Source of the DNA: Sinonovacula constricta
Lineage: Eukaryota > Mollusca > Bivalvia > Cardiida > Solecurtidae
Direction: 5' to 3'
Length of the DNA: 64,000 bases
Assembly (NCBI GenBank): GCA_007844125.1
Contig: CM017560.1
Span: forward strand, 5,362,259-5,426,258
Each line of letters begins with the position of its first letter. The stretch's first letter is position 1. Under the pieces are notes generated by a model. The model made no database searches. It was not told the origin of the DNA and saw only the letters and a list, made by a program, of their open reading frames with translations. Positions 28,601-40,600 of this stretch are shown here, piece after piece. Both the position numbers and the translations under genes were made by a program.

Positions 28601-31600
28601 CAGCGACTAGCTCAATGCAGCCAACATCACCCTCCTATCCTGGAGATATGCAGGCAAGGCATCAGTACCCTTTCCACAGGCTGCAAACAGGGCAACCAAG
28701 GATGATGTTTGATGCTAGGATGACATCTGAAGAAATGCATCAGCAGCAGCACCACATGGCTGGAACCAGACCTTACATGGGAGGTCCCCAAGGCCCTGAT
28801 CAGATGTCCCATGCTCAGTATGAGGAGATGAGGCGAATGCAAATGCGGGCAACAGAAACCACGCCCCCTGTGTCAATGGGATTATCGGAATCATCCATAC
28901 ATACTTCGGCTCCCCCTTCTAGTACCGCCATTGCCCCCCATGACATCAAACAAGAGCCAGAATCAGGTAGGCAATGTTGTTTTGTATTTCTCATTCAATT
29001 TATCATTACATTTACTTCGAAAGTTCAGAAAAAAAACTCATCTACAATGGTTGATCTTGTGGGAATTTCAAACTTATAAAGGCAAGATCAGAAAAACAAG
29101 AGCAAAATGTTGCATAGAATGAATATGACTATTGTGATAAGTATTAAGTAGAAGCCATTTGCAGGTGCAAAGATATTGCCAAATAAGCTGCCAATAATCT
29201 GTAAGAGGTATTTTTGTTATCCTTGCAGATGCTGCTATGGACAATGTGCTGAAGCAACTACTGGCAAAGTCAAATGCTGCCACTGCTGCTGCAGCTTTGT
29301 CAGGGCGGTCACCACAGCAACCATCACCAGGAGACCAGTCGGAGGTAGGGGACTTGGCCACCATCTTATTGTAACATGTATTCCCTTGTGATGTTTCATT
29401 GTTTCTAGACTGTTTTGTCATTCAAATATATATAATACATGGTGCAACATTTTATATATTGAAAGTTAAGAAACAAATAAAACATGCCATCATTTGGGTC
29501 AAGATATTTCCTTAACAAGACAGGATGCTGCCAGCACTATCAGACTTCACAATAGTACCCCACACTACTGCACTTGGTCTAGTTGTCATTTATTATAAAC
29601 AACCCAGTGGTTTGGTAAATCCCTATCAGATTTTTAAAAAATGTATATGGAAGAAGGTCGTCTTCTGGATGACCTACATGTGTCTGTAATAAAAGATAGT
29701 TACAATATTTTATGTATTTCACACACAAATGAAGTGTCACATTATTATACCTCAACAGCAAAGTTTGGGGTGGGGATACTGGAATCAGGTTGTCAGGTGT
29801 GTGTGTGTGTGGATATACTGGAATCATTTTGTCTGCTCTTCATCAGTCTGTCCCTCCATTTTTGTCCTTGCTTCTTTTTCTATAGGTCTGCATCAGTTAA
29901 AATAAAATATATTAATTATCGTTATTACCATTTGATCATGTGCACCTGCTATTTTATTACTTTTGGATAGAGAGTGTGTGTGTTGGGGGTCGGGGATAAT
30001 GCAAGCCATCAGATTACACGTCTAGTTAGGTTTAAATCTAAGCACAATCTTCTGGTAAAGAGATGGAGAGTGGATAGTTACGTTTAATAATGGATGAATT
30101 CTTGTTATTCTGTGTCATTTCTAAAGCATTTTTCCTCGTTCTCATCTTCCTGAACCATTTTTTATCTGGATTTACCTCACTTTATCATGTTTATGTTCAT
30201 GCACTATATTTATAAAAACATTTTTATTTTTAGGACTCGAGTGACCAGTTGATGAAGCTGACACCTGCCCAACAGAGGGAGCTTGAGGCCATTGAGAAGA
30301 TGCCCCTGACTATTAAGAAGACGCTGCCAGATACAGGCATGTTCGACATCAATGATCCAAACATAGGTAGTGTTTTTTTTTCTGTATGTTTTGTTTTCAT
30401 TGGGTTTTGGTTCTTTATTGACATTTTTATTTATATATGGTATAATGTTTCAAATTTTAAATGCTGTGTCATTTACAAAATGAGGCTTGTGTTACTTTAA
30501 TTACAAATCTCATATGTTGTATCTATGCAAGATAGCAAAGTCTCATCACGGTTACAAAAATGATGAAAGTTAATAATTGTTTTATTATTACTAAGTTTTA
30601 CTGCATAACTGACCAATTGTTTCTTATTTTGCCATTTAACTAGCAGAAGAGAAACGGCAGGAGTTTGAGAGACGCAGGAAAGAAATGGAAGCAGAGAGGA
30701 GGGAAAAGAGGAAAGCTGAGGGAACCCCAAAGAAACGAACAAAGAAAAAGCGCGCCTCTACAGAGGGTATACCTGATAAGCCGCCAACTGACATTCATGA
30801 CCCATTAGCTCCCCCTGTGTCATTTGATCCCATAACGAGCAAAGCAGATAAGCCTGTGGAGGCAGGACAGACACTAACCTCCCCAGAAAAGGACAAGAAG
30901 AAACGGCCAAGGAAGACCAAGAAGGAGAGGTCACTAGATGGGGAGAACTTAGAAAACGTGTATGAGACTTTGTACCAGCAACTAATGCAGTTCCCCTCCT
31001 GCCCCCTCATGGAGCCCCATGTGGGTAGTACCTATGCAATCTGCTCATTGGCTGGCTCAACTCCTGTTGGAAATGGTAGGCAGAGTTAAGATTCTATAAT
31101 CCTTTTACTTTGTACTGATTTTTTTTTTTTTAGAAATCAATGTTACAGTTTGCTTCCAGTGTTTGTAAGTAGTCTTGTATATTGAAAGGTAGTTGTACAT
31201 TTCTGACCACATAAAACATGTATTCTTGACAACAAATTTTCCATTTTAAATAAATTTTTAGAATCTTGTGATCTATTGAGCGATTTTCTTCAAAACCTTT
31301 GCAAACAATAAATCTGTACTTAATTTTTTTTTCTGATTATGTTACATTTTTACTAAATGTCTTTCTTGAATTTGTGATATGAGAACCTAGTGTAGCTTTT
31401 TATCTAGACCTAGTACTTGTTCAGCATATATTTTATGTGTCATATATTTAAAGATGAGTTGATCGAGAGCTTAGTGAGTGGATCCTATGGGCATGCTAAG
31501 CTTGGTGGGAAGTCAGACTTCTATGAAGACCTGTTGTCAGGGGTGATCCCAGAGTCAGTCTTGGCTCTACCCAAAAATATCACTGAGCGACGTAAGTTGA

Positions 31601-34600
31601 TCAGTGATGGTAAACCAGAGAACTCAGGTATGACTTGTTTGAAATCCCTGCATACTTTAACAAAAAATGCAAAATGCAAAAATATATTAAAAGCCTAGCC
31701 CTTTGTTACAAAAGTAGCTTTTAAGTTAGGGATGTAATTGTGTTACATGTTATTCAAGCATGTCTTTGGCAAGTATGGACCTAGTGAAGGACCAAAGTAC
31801 TCTTTGATAGGTGAAAGGATGAAGTGACCATTTTAAATGCTCAAAAGATTGTTCTAAGAATCATTTAATAAACTTTTAGTAGCTTTTATGATAGGACTAA
31901 TTGGTTAAGGATAGGTTTTATTGCATACATGTCACATGACTAATTGATATGATTAAGATGTTTTTTAGTTGATTATGTATGGTATATTTCATCATTGCCT
32001 GATCCATAAAGCAAAATATCATGAGGCAACCTACCAATATAATATCCAACAAATCACAGGCTTGACTGAAGAGCAGCAGAGGTACCGCCTCATGATGGAG
32101 AGTATCCATGGTGACAGGTCACACCCCCTGGGCCTGGCTGGGCTGGGAGGGACAAGAGAAACACCACCCACCCTCCCTCCCCCTCCTAGAGTGGAACCAA
32201 GGCCGTATGTGGCGAAGTAAGTAAAAGAGGTGGTGATTAAGTAATTTTGAGACGTTTGATTACACATGTGTCCTTAAATCAGGTAAATAAAGGGTATGTG
32301 TTGTTTGTTTGTTTTTGAAACTTTCCCAGTTAAGAAATGTGTACTTTATATAGCTTTCTTGCAGAAAATTGATTAAAATAGTAATCCTGACAGGAAGACA
32401 AAAAAGATGTGGAATCATTAGATATAATTGAGAGTACATCTTAAGTCATAATAAAGAGTTTTCAAAGACCATATTGTTGAATTTGTGGTTTTGGTTTGAC
32501 AAATATTACATCTCACTTGAAGTTTTTCTTCTTTAAAGTCTTTAAAGTTTCTATGGCATATGATATAATGATATATACTTTTGCTCATTTTCTAAGCCTA
32601 TCTTCTGCATTATTTCCAGGGTAACTGGAAGCCCTGACTCCATGATATCGTCTTCTTCACCGGAGACTGGCTTTGACGACCATGACACACCTGACTTCCC
32701 AATGTTGCGTCCTATTGAACCAGCAGCCAGTGAATCCGAGGAGACTCGAACTTCCCCCACCGTGCCTCTACTGCAGCCAGTGCCAGTCAAAGTCCCAGCA
32801 TTCATGGTAAAGCAAGAGCTGCCCACGGAGCTTGAGAGAACATTTGGTGATTTGCCTACAGCAGAGAAGGGGAAGCAGGAGTTGAACTCTGCCCTGTGTA
32901 TGCTGGCAGGGAAGGACAGTCATGACAAGGACCCTGTTACTGGCCTGCCCAGGCAGTCAAAGGATTCTGGGGCTGAAGCTGAAGTGTCAGTGACATTGAC
33001 ATTGTCCGCCAAGGCAGCCGAAGATATAGGAGGTGTGCTCTCCGCCATTGCTGACCTGCTCAAGATTGCAGCACCTACAACTTATCAAGTTAGTCGCAGT
33101 CCATCCCCAGAGCCTTACAAGGTCTTACAGACCCAGAAGTCATGTAAGTAATGTCCAACTCCTTCTGATTTATTGGCATGACTGGTAAAAATGCATTTTC
33201 TTTTGATTGCACCTATTTATGAAGAATTTTTTTTACTGATACAAGTATTTATGGTAACGCAAAATAAAAAAGTAATGGGGGGAAAAAAGCTTATCAAAGC
33301 CTGTTGGCTTCTCTTTTACCAGATCAAGAGGAGGCATTAAACATCCAGTCCTTGTCTCGGTCAAAGGGAGCTAGCTGTAAACACTGTGATGGGGCCATCA
33401 TCAATGCAGGCATCAGGAAAAAGAAGTCTGAGATACCTCTACTGACTAAAGAGGAACAGGTGTGTTATGTTTTAAATCAATTTATTGCAGGACAAATGTG
33501 ATTTTCAAAGTATTAGACATTCTGAGTTTAAACAAATGTTTTTAAGAAAAGAAATCCACTGTAACCATTTTCCATGGTGTTTTTTTTCGCTTTAACTTTT
33601 AGTGTACCTAGTGTTTACTGAGTTTGTTGTTTACGCCTATTATGATTTAAAACATTGAGATAAATTCAAGATTTTAACCTTTGATCCATGTGTGTGTTGT
33701 ATGTTCCTGTGCAGGACCAAAAGGGTGACATGGTGATGTTCTGCAGTATGAATTGTTATGTCAACTTCACCACCATCCGCCAGATCACCCACAAACCTGA
33801 TGGAGATACCAGCGACATCCTAGGTGGCTCAACAGGCTTTAGTCTTCATCTGTCTAAAGGTTAACAGTCTTTTATTGTAGTTGTCATTTTAATATTAATA
33901 AGAAAAGAATTTATATCTTTTTATTTCCTATGAAATGTCACAATTAAGAGATTTATTTGGGAGTCTTTGTAAGTACTTTCAGCTTATCAGGGTACCCAAC
34001 TCTGGATTTAGCTGCAGGCTACCAATTATTGTTGAGTGCAATTTCTCTGTAGCTCTTTGATATTAGGTGCTGCACTTCACACTGTCATAAAAAGGGTGTG
34101 ATGAAATCTGTTATTTCTGTCAAGAACATTAAAATATTTTAACCTGTCAAGCTTGAATTTAGGCTTAGGCAAATTATGTAGCTCTACATCAACCAGTTCC
34201 TAGTGGGAGCTGTGTAGTCTTACAATAAAGTTAGGCGCCTTCGCATGTAGTTGTTTTACAACATGTAAATGTACTTTTCTACTGAAGTCATATTGTTGCT
34301 TCTTTAACCAGGCCTGGCCAGCCCCTCAGATACGACCTCAAGTGCTTCCCTGACGCCAGCAGTGACCCCATCAGGTCAGGAATCCATGGAGACAACACCT
34401 ATCAAGTCACGACCTCCAACCCCACTGCTGGGAAGTCCCCCAATGAGGTTGAAAAGACAGATCAGTCGAACTAGTAGCATCTCGGTATGATCTGTTTTAG
34501 TATTTCTTGCCTTATTTTAATATTTTATGTCTGATAGTTTGAATCATATCAGGTCATACTGAATCATACCTGGTCTTGGTGTTATTAGTAATTAATGGCT

Positions 34601-37600
34601 TATTTTAATTTGTGTGTGTCATTACACCTTGTTTGATTTTTGTAAATGTAGCAAAGCATGTGTCAGGAAAGGTTTAGTTTTTCACAGGGGAGTTTTATTG
34701 AGTGTGGCTTCATTCCTCAGGAGAATGCAAATTAGCGTGGCATTAATGTTATGTTAATGGCAAAATGTTGTAGTGAAAGTTGGTTATATTAGTTTTAATC
34801 AAATGACTTGCATGATACTGTAGACCGTTAAATTTAACTTGTCTTCATGTATTGGTGTATGTTTCCTTCAGGCTCCACTGGTAAAGAAATGGAAGGAGAT
34901 CAGGTACAAGAGATATGACACAGGCATGTTTACAGAGCTGCATTCAGCAATCAAGAAAGGCGAGGGAGAAAAACAGGTAAAACCATCTATCATCTATTGT
35001 TTGCCACATAATTGAAGTCTCTAAACTTTTATTTGAAGATTTTAACTTGATCACAATTGTGAGAATGGAAGAATCAGTTATTTGGTATTTTGTATAAAGG
35101 GTTGAGAGCCGTGGAAGACCATTCAAAAATATGTATATTTAAGTAACAAAATGATTGTTAATTTATTTTAATTTAGATTAATGCATGGCATTAAATACAC
35201 TGCTCTTGACGATGCTAATTAGATCTTATATAACCAAGGAAATTTTGCATAATATGGGCTGTTTTTTTTTAGCACTGGTCCCTACTGAAGATGAACCTGC
35301 GGTATGAACGAGACCAGGCTAAGGACAGTCGCATGTGCGAGTTTTGTCAGGAATATGGAGATGGGGAGAGCAACGGGACTGCCAGGTAAACATGGAGTCA
35401 CAAACACATCTGTACATACTGGTATGGGCATAGTTCCCTGGTTGTCCCATTCAGGGATTCAAAAGACAGTAACAAAGTACAGCCAGAAGAAAGTAAATAC
35501 TGTTAATGTAAAAATCAATTTCAGATTTTTTTTTAAGTGTGAATTTTACTTTGTCTGGACCTGAACATGCTTTTAACAAGATTTCATATGATTATTGTTT
35601 ATGAAATAGCTTATAAAATGAGTGTTTATATATATCTGTTACAAGCAATTAAATAGCGACGGCTCAATTCATTTTACATAATAAGTTGCATTTAGTTATT
35701 ATATTCTAGAATAAAGAACAAGGTTTCTTGTTTAATAATTTTATTGTTAGACTTCATGTACATTTTATAAATAAAAATGAGATAAGTTTTATATGTGTAC
35801 CATATACTGTCCCACTTCTAGGCTGCTCAACCTGGACATAGACAAGTGGGCTCACCTGAACTGTGCCCTGTGGTCCCAGGAGGTGTACGAGACTCTCAAC
35901 GGTGCACTCATGAATGTGCAACAGGCACTGAAGCGGGGCCTCAAACAGAAGTGTGTGGTCTGTGTTAAGCAAGGGGCCACTCTAGGCTGCTTTAAGACCC
36001 GCTGTAACAACATCTACCATGTTCAGTGTGCTCAGCTAGTTGGATGTATCTTTTTTGAGGACAAGGTAACTTATTTGGCTTTGTTCAGCATCCCTTTACC
36101 CAAGCATGTGCTTTAGATCTTTCATAACCAAAATAAATTTGCTGTTGAAAGATTTACTTTTTCCTAGGAATCTTTCCAGGGAGGTTGTTATAAGTCTGTG
36201 GTCTTACTGAAAGAGTGGTTGGGGGTCCTCTCACCTATTTATCACCAAAATAGATCTTTTTGTACTTTAAACAGTAAACATTTATAATGGAATTTAAATA
36301 CAACTTTCTTATATAATCTTTTGAGACATTTGTGAATATGATTGTCTTTTCCTCCTTCCTAGACCATTCTGTGTCCCCCACACACACCAAAGGGTGTAGC
36401 TCTGGAGCAGGAACTCAAGTCTCTGGTGGTCCACAGACGTGTTTACATCAACCGGGATGAGGACACACAGGTTGCTAAGTAAGTGTTGTACTCCAATGTC
36501 ATGTAGGGCTTTGGATGTGCTCTCCTATCAAAGTGCCTGATTTTACCCTTTTTGTGATGAACTTGATAGGTTTCTGAAGGAATAGACTGCATTACACTTT
36601 TAAAATTTATTCTCGACATCAAATTTGTACAATGTAACATTGCTTATAGCAACATTGTCTATATCTGAATGCTAATTATGTTAGGTTTAAGTTACTTGGG
36701 TCAGTTTTAATATTACAATAGTATTGTGAAGCATTTCACTATTTACTATTTATTTATCAGCAATGAATGTGACAGTTATATATTTTCTGTTTAACAACTT
36801 TCAATTCTTATGATTCTTAATAATTCCCATGGTGCAGTTATACTTAAAGCATACTGTTGTATATCTGTTAATAATGAAGCCCATGTTTGTGCATATTGCA
36901 GCATGCTGCTGCAGGAAGATGGTCAGCACACATTACGTCTCGGCTCTCTGGTTCTACACACCATTGGACAACTGCTGCCCCACCAGATGGCAGGTGGCAA
37001 GTTCAACAACAGGGACTTCATGTACCCTGTAAGATACCTTTTCTTTTATTTGTGGTTGTAGTTTTTTTATTGGTATCTTTTTTTGTCAACTTTTACAAGG
37101 GCCAGTAAAAAAAGCATTGAGAATCATTTTAAAAAAATATAACAAAAATTTCTCTAAAAGTAGAAAATTAAACAGATGTTGTTGTGTTGTGTTGTGTTAT
37201 TTTTTTTAGGAAATATATGTTAGTGTTTGAAGTGTCTGAAGATTACTACAATTTTTTGCAGAAAATGCAATCCTTTTAAATCGATACATGTACTAACTGT
37301 ACGTATGAAAACCTACGTGTTGTATTGAAATAGGTGGGTTACAAAGCATCGAGGTTCTACTGGAGCATGCGGACCCTGTACCGTCGCTGTCGTTATGTAT
37401 GCTCCATTCAGGAGGCAGATGGGATGCCTGAGTTTAAGGTCACAGTAATAGAGGAGGGTCACCCTGACCTGACGCTGAAGAAGTCCTCATGCTCTGAGGT
37501 TTGGCGTCAGATTTTAGAGCCACTGGAAAAGCTTCACAAGGAGGCAGACCTCGTCAAGGTGTTCCCATCCTTCACAGAGGGAGAGAAGCTGTATGGGCTA

Positions 37601-40600
37601 TCAGACCCTAACATTGTCCGCCTCATTGAGTCGGTAAGTGGCAGGGTAGTAGGGGAGGCATTTTATTTCAGACTGAGATTCATTCTATTTTGAAGTTGTG
37701 TTCTTTGTTTTTTTAATGTTTATTTCATTCTTATGATAGTCCTACTGCTTTTCACCAAACTATTATCACCATAATATCCTTGACCATTTTCTTAATTTAA
37801 AAAATTATTCAAAATTAAAGGGTAACGTTTAAAATGGGGACCCTTAACTTCAGTTACATAGATGTACAATGTACAGTTACCATTGTCCTTTTACAGCTGC
37901 CAGGAACAGATCTACTGAAAGACTATGTGTTCAAGTTTGGGCGACGGCAGCTTATAGACCTTCCCCTCACCATCAATCCTACAGGATGCGCCAGGGCAGA
38001 ACCAAAGATGAGAACTCACTTTAAGAAGTAAGTAAACAGAAATGTATTGTCACTCTCCATAACAGTTATAAGATCTTGTAATCTTTTATTCTGTATTAGC
38101 ATGTACAAAGATAGTTTACATATAAGAGGTTCTATATAAAGTGCAATTTACATATATAATTAGAATTAGAGATTGAGGTAACACTTAATTGAGGCGATCT
38201 TTTGTATGCTGCAAAACCATGCTTGTTGTTTATATAACTATAGCTAGTATTTTCTACACTTTCTCTATTAAGCAACAGTTCTGTCTCTGGTGCAAATGTT
38301 GCCTCTGTTGTTCTAAAAGATTCTGACAGTAGTTTGTTAGGAAGTATGCAGATACCAAAATATCCAATTAATCCATGTAACATTGTAACATAAACCTGAT
38401 TTGCCATTTATTTCAGACCCCACACACTCCAATCTAGCAGCACCCACTCCCTGCCATCCACTGTGACCGGACTGACTGGTGACCTGAACTCACCTTACAT
38501 GAAACACTTCGTCCATTCCAAATCACAGCAGTACCGTCGTCTGAAAACCGAGTGGAAAAACTTGGTGTACCTCGGTCGGTCTCGCATACAGGTAGGTCAA
38601 GTTAATGGACATGAAAATGTTTTCCCCAGATGATTTGCTTGTGATCAAACTAGAGGCCACAGGTTTGCTTCAGTTTTCAGCAAACTATTTCAGAATGTTT
38701 GTTTGCATGAAATCTTGTTGGTGTTTTGAAACTATGTCCCATGTTCGTAAAAAATATCATTTTAGCAACACATAAACACCCTTCAGGCAACATTTATTGC
38801 CTAATCTTTACAAAACTTGGTCAGAATGTATGTCTGCACTAAGTCTAATTTGTGGATGCTAAGTAAATAAATCACAGTTGTCAAATGTTAAAATATAGTT
38901 GTGTTCATTAAGTCTTTCAAATAGATTTATATTGCATACTTTGGGTCCTGAGGTGACTTATTCAGGGGCTTCATTGCCCATTTGTTTGATAACCCATGCT
39001 AAATTGTCAATTTATGCTAACAACTTCATGTATAGGTTACAAAAACATACCACTCCAATTAAGATTCATTTTTCAGGAATTGCATAAACCTGCTCAATTT
39101 ACACCAACCATCCTATCAATTTGTATCAGATGTTTGTACTATTTGGTATAGTGATGACCTAGGCTTGTATGAGGATTGTTATGTTTTCTGTATAAGGTCT
39201 AGGCGTGTATGAGGATTGTTATGATTTTCTGTATAAGGTCTGGGCCTGTATGATAATTGTTATTTTTTCTGTATAGGGTCTAGGCATGTATGAGGATTGT
39301 TATGTTTTCTGTAAAGGGTCTAGGCGTGTATGAGGATTGTTATGTTTTCTGTAAAGGGTCTAGGCATGTATGAGGATTGTTATGTTTTCTGTAAAGGGTC
39401 TAGGCATGTATGAGGATTGTTATGTTTTCTGTAAAGGGTCTAGGCATGTATGAGGATTGTTATGTTTTCTGTATAGGGTCTAGGCATGTATGAGGATTGT
39501 TATGTTTTCTGTAAAGGGTCTAGGCGTGTATGAGGATTGTTATGTTTTCTGTAAAGGGTCTAGGCGTGTATGAGGATGTTATGTTTTCTGTATAAGGTAT
39601 GACCATTATTATGTTTTATATTTAGGGTCTGGGCCTGTATGACCTTATTATGTTTAAGATTTAGGGTCTGGGCCTGTATGAGGATTGTTATGTTTTCTTT
39701 ATAAGGTCTAGGCCTGTATGATTGAATTGTATTCTGTATAGGGTCTAGGCCTGTATGATAATTGTTATGTTTTCTTAATAGGGTCTGGCCTGTATGGTAA
39801 TTGTTATGTTTTCTTTATAAGGTCTGGGCCTTTATGACCTTTATTAGGTTTTATATTTAGGGTCCAGGCCTGTATGGTAATTGTTATGTTTTGTATTTAG
39901 GGTCTGGGCCTGTATGACCATTATTATGTTTTATATTTAGGGTCTAGGCCTGTATGCCCATTATTATGTTTTATATTTAGGGTCTGGGCCTATATGACCA
40001 TTTTTATGTTTTATATTTAGAGTCTGGGCCTGTATGACCTTTATTATGTTTTATATTTAGGGTCTGGGCCTTTATAACCATTATTAGGTTTTATATTTAG
40101 GGTCTGGGCCTGTATGACCATTATTATGTAACTATTTAGGGTCTGGGCCTGTATGACCATTATTATGTTTTATATTTAGGGTCTGGGCCTGTATGACCAT
40201 TATTATGTTTTATATTAAGGGTCTGCTGACCATTATTATGTTTTATATTTAGGGTCTGGGCCTGTATGACCATTATTGTTTTGTATTTAGGGTCTGGGCC
40301 TGTATGACCATTATTATGTTTTGTATTTAGGGTCTAGGCCTGTATGACCATTATTATGTTTTGTATTTAGGGTCTAGGCCTGTATGACCATTTTTATGTT
40401 TTATATTTGGGGTCTGGGCCTGTATGACCATTATTATGTAACTATTTAGGGTCTGGGCCTGTATGACCATTATTTTGTTTTATATTTAGGGTCTGGGCCT
40501 GTATGACCATTATTATGTTTTATATTTAGGGTCTGGGCCTGTATGACCATTATGTAACTATTTAGGGTCTGGGCCTGTATGACCATTATTATGTTTTATA

